Below, piece by piece: positions 1 to 8,856 of a DNA stretch of 64,000 bases. This stretch comes from a virus: positions 1 through 64,000 of IMG/VR virus record IMGVR_UViG_3300030060_002738; one strand, written 5' to 3'. Each line of letters starts with the position of its first letter. Position 1 is the first letter of the stretch. A program made the position numbers and the translations under genes. A model generated the notes under the pieces. That model was not told the origin of the DNA and ran no database searches. It saw only the letters and a program-made list of their open reading frames with translations.

Positions 1-2262
1 GGAACACTAACACTTGCCTCCACAGATACCAACACTCAACTCAGCACGGAAGAGGTGCAGGACATCGTTGGGGCAATGGTGTCTAGCAACACGGAAACGA
101 ATATTGCTGTCACATACGATGACACAGGTGGCAAGTTGAATTTTGTTTCAACTAACACGCAACTGACTCTTCTCGATGAGGATGACTTTACATCTAATAG
201 TGCTACTGCCGCCGCCTCTCAGCAATCCATTAAGGCATATGTAGATGGCAAAACCGCATCCATAGTCGATTCTGCCCCTGCCGCCTTAGATACTCTGAAT
301 GAGTTGGCCGCAGCTCTCAACGATGATGCTAGTTTCTCGACCACTACTGCAACCTCGCTTGGCAACAGGTTGAGAATTGACGACAACCAATCCCTTACTA
401 GCACACAACAAGCACAAGGTCTAACTAACCTGGGTTTTACTGCATCCTTAGCAGAAATCAATATTCTTGATGGCGGGTTATCCGCATCCGACATTCCTAG
501 TTTGGCTACTTCAAAAATCACAAGTGGAACTTTCGCTGATGCTAGGATAGCACAGAGCAACGTCACTCAACACCAAGCCGCCCTTTCCATAACAGAATCA
601 CAAATTAGTGATCTTGGCTCATACATTACTGCACCTAGAACAGTCACCGCAGGTGGCAATACATTAGCCAATGGTGAAACGCTTGCATTTACCGCAGGTA
701 GCAATGTCACAATTACAGAAAGCGCAGGTGCGGTGACAATTGCCGCTACTAACACTACATACGGAGTGGGTAATGGTATTGGATTATCTTCAACAACTTT
801 CTTTGTAAATGCAGGTAATGGACTAGCACAAACAAGTAATGGGTTGCAGATAGCAGACCCTGATAATTTAGACCAACTAACCGAATCAACAGATGCCACC
901 GATGACAAGATTCTGCTTTGGGATGAGTCTGCGAGCTTGTGGAAATACATGACGCTCGATGATCTTCAGGATTCAATCGACACCACTGGTGGTGGTAGTA
1001 GCGGTATCTCTGACATAGTAGATGATACATCACCACAGTTAGGTGCTAATTTAGATGTCAATGGAAATAAAATTGTATCTGCTTCAAATACAGATATCAC
1101 AATAGAACCTCATGGTACTGGTGATATTCTACTCTATGCTGACACGGTAATCGCAGGTGATGCTTCTACTGACTTCAAGATGCAGCACAGGACAAAAACA
1201 AACTCGTTCATTAAGTTCTTAAATTCAGGTAATAATCAATTTACTGCTGATGCGAATATATATCTTAATGCAGATGAAGCGGGCAATGGTGGTAGTTTAA
1301 TTAGATTGAACGCCATTACAAGCCAACTTGGAAAGTCCAATACAAATGCTGTTCTAACTACACAGGGAACGGGCGACTTAACCCTAAGCACGAATGGAGG
1401 TACAAACTCTGGAACGATTGTTATTGCTGATGGTGCAAATAACGATATATCAATTACACCAAATGGTTCAGGTAATATTGTATTGGATGGTTTAACCTTC
1501 CCAAATTCAGATGGAAGCAATGGTCAAGTATTACAGACGAATGGTAGCGGTACACTTTCTTTCGTAACAGTAAGCAGTGGTAGCGGAGATATTACAGGCG
1601 TTACTGCTGGAACTGGTCTTTCAGGCGGTGGTTCTAGCGGTGGAGTTACACTTGCTGTTGATTTATCAGAATTAACAGACATGACTGCTGATGTTAATTC
1701 AAGTCAAGATGAGTTAATTATATTAGATAATGGTGCAGATAGAAGGAAATTAATCTCAGAGATACCATTATCAGCGTTTAACAATGATAGTGGATTTACT
1801 ACTTCAGATACCAATACCTTCGTTATTGTCGGTGAAGAATCAGACCAATATGTATCTTCTGAAGCGGGTGCGGGCAATGCAAATGGATTCTTTATCTCAT
1901 ATGGTAATGGTGGAAGAAACATCAGCAACAGTTCTTCTGGACTAGACCACGGCGTAGTGTTGCCTGTTGGTTGCACATTATCAAGAGTAGACTTTAATTT
2001 TGGTAATGTAGGTAGTGAGACTAATAGCAGTAATCAAACAATAACCGTCTTCAAGAATGAATCTGCAAGCACTACAACTATGGTCTACAATGCTAGTGGT
2101 AGTGGTGGAAATGTGTTCCAAAAGTCATTTACATCATTAAGTGGCAATGGTACATCATATTCAGCAGGTGACAGATTTAACGTAAGAGCAACAGGGTTAG
2201 CAGGGTATGGCGATACACAGGTTGGCCCTGTAAGAATGACAGCATACTTTACGGTAGCATGA
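1..2262 (+). CDS. Tail fibre-like protein (5' truncated by window edge)
   Basis: The reading frame is already open at base 1, so the true N-terminus lies upstream; 753 residues are visible. The sequence is rich in Ser, Thr, Asn and Gly, with imperfect repeats of the type seen in long phage tail fibres (NTQL..., AAASQQSIKAYVD, then ITPNGSGNIVLDG and related beta-helix-like units), and ends in a compact C-terminal domain of about 150 residues that may be the receptor-binding tip. It would act outside the virion in host attachment. The following gene is a tail-assembly-like protein, which supports a tail module. No enzymatic motif is visible. The class is clear; the receptor is unknown. Confidence 0.8.
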   Translation, partial: GTLTLASTDTNTQLSTEEVQDIVGAMVSSNTETNIAVTYDDTGGKLNFVSTNTQLTLLDEDDFTSNSATAAASQQSIKAYVDGKTASIVDSAPAALDTLNELAAALNDDASFSTTTATSLGNRLRIDDNQSLTSTQQAQGLTNLGFTASLAEINILDGGLSASDIPSLATSKITSGTFADARIAQSNVTQHQAALSITESQISDLGSYITAPRTVTAGGNTLANGETLAFTAGSNVTITESAGAVTIAATNTTYGVGNGIGLSSTTFFVNAGNGLAQTSNGLQIADPDNLDQLTESTDATDDKILLWDESASLWKYMTLDDLQDSIDTTGGGSSGISDIVDDTSPQLGANLDVNGNKIVSASNTDITIEPHGTGDILLYADTVIAGDASTDFKMQHRTKTNSFIKFLNSGNNQFTADANIYLNADEAGNGGSLIRLNAITSQLGKSNTNAVLTTQGTGDLTLSTNGGTNSGTIVIADGANNDISITPNGSGNIVLDGLTFPNSDGSNGQVLQTNGSGTLSFVTVSSGSGDITGVTAGTGLSGGGSSGGVTLAVDLSELTDMTADVNSSQDELIILDNGADRRKLISEIPLSAFNNDSGFTTSDTNTFVIVGEESDQYVSSEAGAGNANGFFISYGNGGRNISNSSSGLDHGVVLPVGCTLSRVDFNFGNVGSETNSSNQTITVFKNESASTTTMVYNASGSGGNVFQKSFTSLSGNGTSYSAGDRFNVRATGLAGYGDTQVGPVRMTAYFTVA

Positions 2263-2272
2263 GGTGAATGAA

Positions 2273-2617
2273 ATGGCAATAGGAGAACACGGAGAAGAAA
2301 TAACAATCAGCATGGAAGAAGCAATGGCGAAGGTTAGAGCGTCTAGGAACTGGATGCTAGAGACCTATGTAGACTACTATCAAACTAAACCTATGCTTTG
2401 GAACTCATTGACAGATAATGAAAAACAACAGTTAACTGATTATAGACAAGCACTTCTTGATTGGCCTGAAGAGATACAACAGATATACGGTGATACACCG
2501 CCTAACTCATACTCTAGGTATCAGCCATACCAACCTGATTTCTTTCAGAATCATCCAAGAGGTATAATGTTCATAGACCCACAATCACCCTTGGGTAGAA
2601 CACTAAATGGAAACTAA
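2273..2617 (+). CDS. Small tail-assembly (chaperone-like) protein
   Basis: 114 residues. Residues about 15-70 contain a pattern common to phage tail-fibre assembly chaperones: a RxxRNWML segment, then a helix ending in YRQALLDWPEEI. The gene follows the fibre gene directly, as such chaperones usually do. I chose the ATG at 2273 because AGGTGA lies five bases upstream; an ATG at 2264 overlapping the fibre stop region is possible. The C-terminal 40 residues are Pro- and Tyr-rich and not recognised. Confidence 0.6.
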   Translation: MAIGEHGEEITISMEEAMAKVRASRNWMLETYVDYYQTKPMLWNSLTDNEKQQLTDYRQALLDWPEEIQQIYGDTPPNSYSRYQPYQPDFFQNHPRGIMFIDPQSPLGRTLNGN

Positions 2618-2718
2618 ATCAAACCGAAGGTCTTGATAAGAAGATAAGTAAAGTAAGCAGTTCCTGTCAGATAGAAACTCAGCCTAGCAAGGAACAGAAA
2701 ATCCTCTGCATCTAACAT
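2614..2718 (-). CDS. 34-residue single-pass membrane peptide
   Basis: The ATG overlaps the stop of the upstream 92-residue gene as TAATG, and the stop overlaps the end of the convergent tail gene. The translation begins MLDAEDFLFLARLSFYLTG and is one hydrophobic helix with an acidic N-terminus. It is one of several tiny membrane ORFs on this strand. Tight coupling is the main support; function unknown. Confidence 0.45.
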   Translation of the reverse strand: MLDAEDFLFLARLSFYLTGTAYFTYLLIKTFGLI

Positions 2719-2996
2719 TACTTCTTTCTTCCTTTCTTCTTAGGTGTCAGGATGTTCCTAGCAGTCTGCGAACAGAAACGAATCTTCTGAGTTGATTCCA
2801 ATGTCCAAAAGGAATCTCTCTCTAATCCAAACTTATCTTCGATGTGACAACACAACTCATACCTGCTCATCTTAGCGAAGTCATCGTCAATTTTCAACCC
2901 TAGAACTGGCCCTTCGGGATGGTCTAGTTTCTTATCCAACCAAACATAGGTATTCCCCATGAAGGAAATCAACTTTCTAATCATCCACTGTTTCAT
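2718..2996 (-). CDS. Hypothetical protein, basic C-terminus
   Basis: 92 residues, not recognised. The N-terminal third is hydrophobic and Trp-rich (MKQWMIRKLISFMGN), the middle has a Cys pair (ELCCHIEDKF), and the C-terminus is strongly basic (PKKKGRKK). It lies six bases downstream of the tagged 235-residue protein and is probably co-transcribed with it. Confidence 0.6.
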   Translation of the reverse strand: MKQWMIRKLISFMGNTYVWLDKKLDHPEGPVLGLKIDDDFAKMSRYELCCHIEDKFGLERDSFWTLESTQKIRFCSQTARNILTPKKKGRKK

Positions 2997-3002
2997 ACTA
3001 AA

Positions 3003-3710
3003 TCACTTTCCCGACTCTTCCCAATCTCTTATCCAATCAAAAGCCTCACCATCAATTTCACTACCTATATTTTTAAAGAAACTAGTCATTCGACTATTAT
3101 AACCACCTAAATCTCTAACAGATTGTAAGAGTATACTGTTACCGGGATTAGTATTAGTTGAACCAGTATTAGTTCCCGATAGTAGGGATTGATTCAATGC
3201 GTTGACTTCTTCATCTATGAATCTGTTTAGTGCAGACGCAATTTTTGTGGCTGCGCTTTTACGCAGAGAATTAAGTTCTTGGGATGGATAATAAGAAACG
3301 GCTACAATAGGCAAAATGTTATCCCTAAACTCCTTAGTTTGCATGAACTCGTATACTATGGGTTGTGAATGCCCATATAGATTAAGTGGCTTTTCTCTAG
3401 TAGAACCATAATTTGCATATTGCGTTTTGTAGTCTTTATTTGCATTCCAATATGTAGCAGTGCTTCTAAAATTATCATCACCAAAATCTGCAAGAGTCAC
3501 ATATCCATGTTTAGTTATCTCTTCACCTATCACGGTGTATAACTTATCAGTTTTTCCATGTGCCATTCGATGTTTTGCTCCGTAGTCTCCCATCATTCCT
3601 CGCATTCCATTAACAGGAAACTCAGGGTTATTCTCATCTCTTACATTGTATACATCAAGTATGAAATCAGCAGTTATTGTTGAAATTTTCAGTATAGAAA
3701 ACCAACTCAT
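3003..3710 (-). CDS. WxxILK-tagged protein outside the head block, unknown function
   Basis: 235 residues starting MSWFSILKIS, the same N-terminal tag found on many proteins of the structural block more than 37 kb away. I chose this ATG rather than one ten codons upstream because it overlaps the preceding stop as ATGA and places the tag at the N-terminus. The rest is not recognised; it holds Asn/Thr-rich stretches (SGTNTGSTNTNPGN) and a predicted helical middle. The tag suggests a virion or procapsid protein rather than an early protein (inference). Confidence 0.7.
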   Translation of the reverse strand: MSWFSILKISTITADFILDVYNVRDENNPEFPVNGMRGMMGDYGAKHRMAHGKTDKLYTVIGEEITKHGYVTLADFGDDNFRSTATYWNANKDYKTQYANYGSTREKPLNLYGHSQPIVYEFMQTKEFRDNILPIVAVSYYPSQELNSLRKSAATKIASALNRFIDEEVNALNQSLLSGTNTGSTNTNPGNSILLQSVRDLGGYNSRMTSFFKNIGSEIDGEAFDWIRDWEESGK

Positions 3711-3814
3711 ACATACTCCCCACAGTATGTGCAGAAACATCCTTGCTTTGAAAATACAATTGGTCTAATCCATTCGCAGGTGATACATACACCCAAGTCG
3801 AACTCACTTTTCAT
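3707..3814 (-). CDS. 35-residue zinc-knuckle peptide
   Basis: Translation MKSEFDLGVCITCEWIRPIV plus a second half with CFCTYC. The CxxC...CxCxxC spacing suggests one zinc site. Its stop overlaps the start of the tagged protein by ATGA, which supports both starts. Confidence 0.6.
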   Translation of the reverse strand: MKSEFDLGVCITCEWIRPIVFSKQGCFCTYCGEYV

Positions 3815-4260
3815 AGTCTCAGTCTACTCCAACACCATAGACCGTGAAGCAGTTCCCAAATAATCATTCCTTAAATCAACATTCCTATCTTCTTTGCAAC
3901 CCAATGCCAAAAGCGAGATAGTTCTACACCACCTATGTCATCATCTATCAATCAAATCATCCTCCACATCAAAAATTGAATTTATCCCACCAAGACCTTG
4001 CAGCCAATAATACTCTCTCATAACTTGAGAGACAAAGAGACTTACTACACCAATCAAAACAGCAATTAAGATTAACTCAATCACTACTCATCCCAATCCT
4101 CAAACATTTCTGCTAAACAATTGATGAACATCTTACATGTGGAAAACGGCCTACTCATATGGTGTAGAATGCACACTAGAAGGTAAAAATAAATTCCGTC
4201 TTTAAGTGCGCTGCTGTTGCATGAAAAAAATTGCAAAAATAAAAAGCCGAAAAAAACGAA
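3815..4260 (-). other. Sparse region with possible micro-ORFs and a promoter
   Basis: Besides the 47-residue ORF listed separately, this stretch holds only very short frames on the minus strand: 24 codons at 4084-4158 (MSRPFSTCKMFINC...), 26 codons with a TTG start at 3871-3951, and 18 codons just upstream of the 35-residue zinc peptide. On the minus strand, an A/T run near 4180-4195 (reads ATTTATTTTTACC) is a plausible archaeal TATA box for a unit starting after the terminator at 4261-4290. I see no plus-strand gene. Confidence 0.35.
3941..4084 (-). CDS. 47-residue single-pass membrane protein
   Basis: GTG start. The translation begins MIELILIAVLIGVVSLFVSQ, a clear membrane helix, followed by an acidic tail (VEDDLIDR). 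It is not recognised. The GTG start lacks a strong ribosome-binding site, so the call is tentative. Confidence 0.4.
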   Translation of the reverse strand: MIELILIAVLIGVVSLFVSQVMREYYWLQGLGGINSIFDVEDDLIDR

Positions 4261-4290
4261 GTGGCCTAGTAAAATTAATTACTAGACCAC
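4261..4290 (-). terminator. Hairpin with T-rich tail ending the replication operon
   Basis: On the minus strand GTGGTCTAGTAA and TTACTAGGCCAC form a 12-bp stem (one G.U pair) around TTAATT. It is followed by a T-rich stretch (TTCGTTTTTTTCGG and further T runs to about 4205). The stem overlaps the end of the 45-residue zinc protein gene. Confidence 0.65.
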
Positions 4291-4412
4291 AACGCTTTAC
4301 ATTCTCTGCACTGCCATATGTGCAAAGTCTCAGAAGAACCAACGACTCTACCTTCTATTCTTCTAGGGATAGTCTCCCTAGAACATTGAAAGCATATCTT
4401 AGCCAGTGCCAC
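4275..4412 (-). CDS. 45-residue zinc-ribbon protein
   Basis: GTG start at 4412 (an in-frame GTG nine bases upstream is possible). Pattern ICFQCSRE ... QCRECKALW: two CxxC knuckles about 25 residues apart, a typical small zinc ribbon. It overlaps the 3' end of the upstream membrane-protein gene. Function unknown. Confidence 0.55.
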   Translation of the reverse strand: MALAKICFQCSRETIPRRIEGRVVGSSETLHIWQCRECKALWSSN

Positions 4413-4557
4413 TGCGACCACGTTCGTCTTCAATCAGATTCTCCATATACTCTTCGATGCTGGATTCAGTGTACTTACTGTTACCAAATGCAGCGAAGAA
4501 CAATAGAGAGATTATGATGACAAAGACAAACCATCCGAACCATTCCCAAGGACTCAT
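4399..4557 (-). CDS. 52-residue single-pass membrane protein
   Basis: The ATG directly follows the stop of the exonuclease gene. The translation starts MSPWEWFGWFVFVIIISLLF, a Trp-rich N-terminus running into one membrane helix, with an acidic cytoplasmic-type tail. It belongs to the set of tiny membrane proteins scattered among replication genes. Confidence 0.55.
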   Translation of the reverse strand: MSPWEWFGWFVFVIIISLLFFAAFGNSKYTESSIEEYMENLIEDERGRSGTG

Positions 4558-5151
4558 CTACCACTTCACCTCCAACTCTTTTGCTTCTTCATCTTTTATG
4601 GAAAATCCCTTTACTAGATTGTTCTCCTTGCCGTATACCCACAGGTCATAGACTATCTCGCAATCCTTGAGACAGTAATCTGCTACTTCAGTGTATCTGC
4701 CGTCTTTCCAAACCATAGGAGCATCAGCACTAGCCATTAGTTTCTCTGTGCCTAGAGTATGATGTGCTAGATTGTCAAGTGGGTATCTCTCTCCATACTC
4801 TTTGCTTAGAACTGCACTTGTATCGATATAGGCTCTCTTATCCAAGTATTCCTTAATGCAATAGATGTCCATAGCATTCTTCAACACCGCTAAATCAAAG
4901 GCAACGATATTATGTCCTAAAAGAATCCCATCATTCTGTCGATGTTTATCCAAGTCAAACTTCAACTCAGATAGCGGTTTGACAACAGTATTTGACTTTC
5001 TTAAAGAGCCAATTGGCTTGTCAATATACACTGTTCCAACGTTTCCATCATATGTGCATACAGTGGACACTTGAAACAAATGTGTGTTGTTCCACCCACC
5101 TATTTCGTGTGAGTAGTTCTTTGTTTCAATGTCAAGGGCTAAGACGTTCAC
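4558..5151 (-). CDS. DEDD-type 3'-5' exonuclease (RNase H fold)
   Basis: 197 residues, about the size of a single exonuclease domain. The three motifs are visible: Exo I ALDIETK near residue 5, Exo II GHNIVAFDL near 80, and Exo III YCLKDCEIV near 160, which gives the four acidic residues that bind two metals; the Tyr-x3-Asp spacing makes it DEDDy type. It is separate from the exonuclease domain of the PolB N-terminal half and could act in repair or nucleotide recycling. It overlaps the next gene by four bases. Confidence 0.8.
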   Translation of the reverse strand: MNVLALDIETKNYSHEIGGWNNTHLFQVSTVCTYDGNVGTVYIDKPIGSLRKSNTVVKPLSELKFDLDKHRQNDGILLGHNIVAFDLAVLKNAMDIYCIKEYLDKRAYIDTSAVLSKEYGERYPLDNLAHHTLGTEKLMASADAPMVWKDGRYTEVADYCLKDCEIVYDLWVYGKENNLVKGFSIKDEEAKELEVKW

Positions 5152-5399
5152 TCGTCACCACTTTCCCCTGTCCAAAGATTTGCCAGTTTCTTAGCCTGAG
5201 CCTCTGCTGGATTGGGTGCTTGGATTAAATTTGGTTTACACATCCATGCTACTAGGTGTTCTCCACCGCCAACTGTTATCATTGTCGATAGATACCATCC
5301 ATCCTTCCCATATGTATTCAGGGATTCATTTATCACTTTCGGGCCATCACTAACGTTAAACACCAAGAACTGATGTTCGTATGTATCTTTTTTTGTCAT
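5148..5399 (-). CDS. DUF4177-like small protein
   Basis: 83 residues. YEHQFLVF near the start and LNTYGKDGWYLSTMI in the middle match the usual shape of DUF4177 proteins (a beta strand, then a Leu-Asn-x-xGxxGWE/Y turn). The role of the family is not known. ATGA overlaps on both sides tie it to the helicase and exonuclease genes. Confidence 0.5.
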   Translation of the reverse strand: MTKKDTYEHQFLVFNVSDGPKVINESLNTYGKDGWYLSTMITVGGGEHLVAWMCKPNLIQAPNPAEAQAKKLANLWTGESGDE

Positions 5400-6874
5400 T
5401 CTTTTTCCTCCTTATTTTTCATTCTCACATATGCCCGTATACCTATCTTCTTGTTATCAAACATATCTGAAATTTCCTTAAACTGCCTGTATATGGTTGC
5501 TTGTCCTTTTTTCGTATCTTTCCTTACTTTTTCTAACAGTAATGCTTTATTCACCCAACCATCATCGTCTTCTCTTAGCAACTTAGTGTACGCTATTCTA
5601 AAAGCATTAACATTCACTTTCTCATGTAAAGCAGTTGCCTTCACCTTCAAGGCTACATCAAGCCACGTTACCAGCGATTTATAGCATTGTCGAATCACTG
5701 AAGAGGCTTGACGTACATGCCTTTCAGTTACAATGAACCTTTTGTCCTTGTCTTTTATGTTAGGTGCTTCAGCGATACAACATAGCACTGCAAGCCTAGT
5801 CATAGTCTGATTCAGTCTTGTGATGAAGTTACCAGCAATCTCAAACACTTCAGGTCTACTGCTTGATACATAATTCCTCATCTTATTGGATTCGTTCTTC
5901 AAAGAATCAGTGAATCCCCTACCAAACCTGATAGTGTGAAGTGGGTCATTACCTGCATCTTCATACCTCTCTCTAAGAGCATCATAAATCAGAGCAATGT
6001 TGTTCGCATGTTTCTGAATAGGAGCATTCTTTGGTTTGATTGTCCCTATCTCATCTAGAATCATCTCTCTCAATTCATCCTGTATTTCCTGTGGAACTTC
6101 AGAGATGAAAATCAGTGTTCTCTGAATAACTCCCTTCTCTGCTATGATGCTTGTTAGCATCTTAGGAATATAGGTAGTAGCATACAGACTCCTCTGACTC
6201 CTGCACTCAATCATGTCACCCTGTCGTAGTTTCTTTTGTATAATCCAGTTCTCACCATAGATGGTGTTCATCATCTTGTTAAGATACATGATTACATTCT
6301 CTTTGTGCTGTGAAGCCTTGAATACACCTGAGTATTCAAACTCGTCATAAGCGACTAATCCACTGCCTTCAAAGCCACCATCAATCTGAACTAGTTGTTC
6401 TTCCCAAGTGGTGTTTCCATTCTCATCCTCTACTGCTACACGTTCCTTCTCAATAGAACCAATCAGCGCGGCATCAGTGGCATCATCAACCGAGAACACA
6501 TCAAAGTTAGTACCAAACTTAGCATTGATTAAACGCATTGTTTCCTTAGCAACAGGGCCAAAGAAATCATACAGAACAGTCTTTCCAGTTCCTGATGTTT
6601 GCATCCACAAGAAATGTATCCTTGTGTCATCTCTTCTTGTCCCACTCGGTATGGAAACCATGTCCTTGCATATTTGTCCTAAAATAACAAAGAAACCAAT
6701 CGTTGCTGGTATCTCATTGTACTTCGACATATCTGCTGCGTCTTTCACATACTGTTCTACTACCTTCGGTAAACTGTTCTTCTTTTGAACAGGAACTACA
6801 TTGCTATCACTCAGTCCCTCGTAGTATAGGCGGTCATCGTTATATTCATCATTTTCATTTGTATTTGTGTCCAT
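5396..6874 (-). CDS. P-loop ATPase, probable replicative helicase
   Basis: 492 residues. A Walker A-like loop QTSGTGKT lies at residues 92-99 and a Walker B LVAYDEF at 173-179; an Arg-rich segment (ECRSQRSLYATTYIP) follows, and the C-terminus resembles a winged helix (about 425-480). The overall plan resembles DUF3987/D5-like phage helicases rather than MCM. No other helicase is visible in the window, and it sits with primase, nuclease and polymerase genes, so replicative helicase is the best inference. Confidence 0.6.
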   Translation of the reverse strand: MDTNTNENDEYNDDRLYYEGLSDSNVVPVQKKNSLPKVVEQYVKDAADMSKYNEIPATIGFFVILGQICKDMVSIPSGTRRDDTRIHFLWMQTSGTGKTVLYDFFGPVAKETMRLINAKFGTNFDVFSVDDATDAALIGSIEKERVAVEDENGNTTWEEQLVQIDGGFEGSGLVAYDEFEYSGVFKASQHKENVIMYLNKMMNTIYGENWIIQKKLRQGDMIECRSQRSLYATTYIPKMLTSIIAEKGVIQRTLIFISEVPQEIQDELREMILDEIGTIKPKNAPIQKHANNIALIYDALRERYEDAGNDPLHTIRFGRGFTDSLKNESNKMRNYVSSSRPEVFEIAGNFITRLNQTMTRLAVLCCIAEAPNIKDKDKRFIVTERHVRQASSVIRQCYKSLVTWLDVALKVKATALHEKVNVNAFRIAYTKLLREDDDGWVNKALLLEKVRKDTKKGQATIYRQFKEISDMFDNKKIGIRAYVRMKNKEEKE

Positions 6875-7564
6875 TCATATCACCATTTTGTCCTCTTTGT
6901 TCAGCACATCGATTACCCTCTTGGCAATCACCTTTCCAAATCCATCTAATTCACATATCTCCTCGATGGATGCTTCTCCTATCTCCATGATAGAGCCGAA
7001 CTTTTCTATCAGGAGTTTTGCTTTCTTCGGGCTTATGCCCTTTACTGTGCATAGCACATCTATTCTCAAATCAGTAGTCGCTATACGCTTTCTGATTATA
7101 CTAGGAGTGTGTATCTCTCTATCTATCGGATGCATCTTACAGACAACAGCGATTAGTCTCGCTGCTTGTCTAGCAGATGATACCCAAATGATGTTAGCGT
7201 CAGTATCTAGTATTATCTTACCAAACGCACCGTCAAACTTGTTTCTCAACATCCTCGCTTGTCCTGCCTTGTTGTTGACATAATGCAAGTGATTCTCCAA
7301 CGCATCATTGAAACTGCCATATACAATTACAATGTTATTGACGAACTTCGCATCCATGTTATCTAATTGATTCCAAAGCCTCTTGTTTATTACAGAGGAT
7401 AAGAAATCAAAGGTTGACTTCGCTTCAAAGCAGACATCAGCAAAGGTATAATCCCCAATATCTAACCATTCTTTCTCATATGGTATGGTCATCTCTTTAC
7501 AGTAGGTTTCCACTAAGTCGGAGAGTTCTGAAGACTCTCTACTGTCAATCTTCAGTTTATCCAT
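6875..7564 (-). CDS. XPF/ERCC4-type structure-specific nuclease
   Basis: 229 residues with two parts. The nuclease domain (1-130) has IDSRE at 6-10, GDY at 37-39 and FEAKSTFDF around 46-54, matching the ERCC4 GDY...ERK...D signature with Glu-Ala-Lys in place of Glu-Arg-Lys. The C-terminal 80 residues contain two helix-hairpin-helix units (VKGISPKKAKLLIEKFG and LDGFGKVIAKRVI). This is the layout of archaeal XPF without the helicase. It would cut branched or flap DNA during replication or recombination. Confidence 0.85.
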   Translation of the reverse strand: MDKLKIDSRESSELSDLVETYCKEMTIPYEKEWLDIGDYTFADVCFEAKSTFDFLSSVINKRLWNQLDNMDAKFVNNIVIVYGSFNDALENHLHYVNNKAGQARMLRNKFDGAFGKIILDTDANIIWVSSARQAARLIAVVCKMHPIDREIHTPSIIRKRIATTDLRIDVLCTVKGISPKKAKLLIEKFGSIMEIGEASIEEICELDGFGKVIAKRVIDVLNKEDKMVI

Positions 7565-8567
7565 CGTGATACCTCCAACACTTTCCTACACAGTAGCCTT
7601 GTGGAATCAAAACGCTGTTACAGCCCGGAGCGTTGTATCCTTTGTCTACGATTCCCCTAACATACCTCTCAGTAGTAGGTGCATTCCAATCGAGCCATAC
7701 GTCAGTCTTTGATGCTATTGCTTCAAGTTCATTCATTATACTAGTAGTAATTTGCTTGTTCTGCTCAGGAGTAGGGTTTCTATTTCCCATGCTCAGTAAA
7801 TCACGATACCATTGAACAAGATAGACTCTAGCATAGTGACTAGGGTTCTCGACCATTATCGCATTATGTAGACATGGAAGAATAGGTATTTTACCTACTG
7901 GTGTTGGTATTTCTACCTCTATGTCACTCATCTCTATTGGTTTCATCTCAGGGAATACAACGAGTTTAGTACCTACATCGGATACTACCTTCCTTGGTTT
8001 CTTAGCCATTTCCAAGACAGAACTTAACTTTCCTTGCAGGTCTTCTGCTAACAAAGGAATGCAGTAGTAGGGGTTGCCGTTCTCATCTGAACTACTAAGG
8101 TTCATTGAATTAGGCACTCTTCTTAGCCTATTCGTTTGTATGCCCGTTCTATCCAGTGTATCAATACCATCGCTGATTTCGGAATAATACTGTTGAATGC
8201 TTCGGATATCATCAACGGGTTCTCCATAAACAAAAACATGGAAACCCTTGCCACTAAAATACATTTTGAAACGAATGTCGTCTTTCAGTAGTTTATCTGT
8301 GACAACTAGCAGGTCTCGCCATGCATCTTCCAATGGTTCATCGTGAGCATCAAAATCCAAGAAAGCCCTATCTAAGATAACGGAGTCTTCCATCTTCACC
8401 TCATTCTTGAAGTTAGCAAAGTCATAGACTGTCGTATAGCAGTTCATCTTCCCGTTGAAGGAATTGAACCAGTTAACAAATTCACTCTTCGTCTTGACTA
8501 CTCTTCTTTTCATCTGTGGTGCGTTTCTTAGATGACTTCCCGCCCACACTTCTCTTGGCATTTCCAT
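7557..8567 (-). CDS. Archaeo-eukaryotic primase fused to PriL-like Fe-S domain
   Basis: 336 residues with the start at 8567, chosen because GGAGGA lies eight bases upstream; an ATG at 8603 is weaker. The primase small-subunit motifs are clear: catalytic DFD at 71-73, SGKGFH at 105-110 and RRVPNS at 149-154. The C-terminal third resembles the PriL Fe-S domain: Cys232 in LPCLHNAI, a HYARVYLVQWY helix, then Cys316, Cys326 and Cys330. The four cysteines would hold a 4Fe-4S cluster. A one-chain PriS-PriL enzyme is known from the plasmid pTN2 primase. It overlaps the upstream gene by 86 bases. Confidence 0.8.
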   Translation of the reverse strand: MEMPREVWAGSHLRNAPQMKRRVVKTKSEFVNWFNSFNGKMNCYTTVYDFANFKNEVKMEDSVILDRAFLDFDAHDEPLEDAWRDLLVVTDKLLKDDIRFKMYFSGKGFHVFVYGEPVDDIRSIQQYYSEISDGIDTLDRTGIQTNRLRRVPNSMNLSSSDENGNPYYCIPLLAEDLQGKLSSVLEMAKKPRKVVSDVGTKLVVFPEMKPIEMSDIEVEIPTPVGKIPILPCLHNAIMVENPSHYARVYLVQWYRDLLSMGNRNPTPEQNKQITTSIMNELEAIASKTDVWLDWNAPTTERYVRGIVDKGYNAPGCNSVLIPQGYCVGKCWRYHDG

Positions 8568-8856
8568 TTTTATTATCCTCCTTAAACGAGACTTTCGCTT
8601 CAAGCAATTCTGCTCTGACGACTTCTGCTATTTTTATTCTTAATTCTGTCATCACTGTGTTCATGTATATTTGACCAAAGGGAGTTCTTTCTTCTGCAAA
8701 AATATCAGTCTCCCAAATCATTTTCAGTTTATCAGTTGTGGGCATTTTCTCATACAATGTCTCTGCTAGATTGTTTACCGTATCAGATACGTTTGCAATC
8801 TCCGAGAAACTCCACACCTTTTGATTCAATTCTTCTTTTACCATTTTATCTATCAT
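8482..8856 (-). CDS. Hypothetical protein with charged C-terminal tail
   Basis: 124 residues, not recognised. Residues 1-90 are predicted helical; the last 33 (about 92-124) are low-complexity Lys/Ser/Glu and are encoded largely in the 86-base overlap with the primase gene. The start is supported by GAGG seven bases upstream. The position next to primase suggests a replication accessory role, but nothing in the sequence proves it. Confidence 0.6.
   Translation of the reverse strand: MIDKMVKEELNQKVWSFSEIANVSDTVNNLAETLYEKMPTTDKLKMIWETDIFAEERTPFGQIYMNTVMTELRIKIAEVVRAELLEAKVSFKEDNKNGNAKRSVGGKSSKKRTTDEKKSSQDEE

Noticed and set aside
219-2306. Long minus-strand frames opposite the tail-fibre gene
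   Set aside because: They mirror the low-complexity fibre sequence, lack ribosome-binding sites and have no protein-like pattern.
5373-7283. Plus-strand frames opposite the helicase and XPF genes
   Set aside because: Antisense shadows of clear enzymes; Ser/Phe/Ile-rich composition typical of reverse-complement reading.
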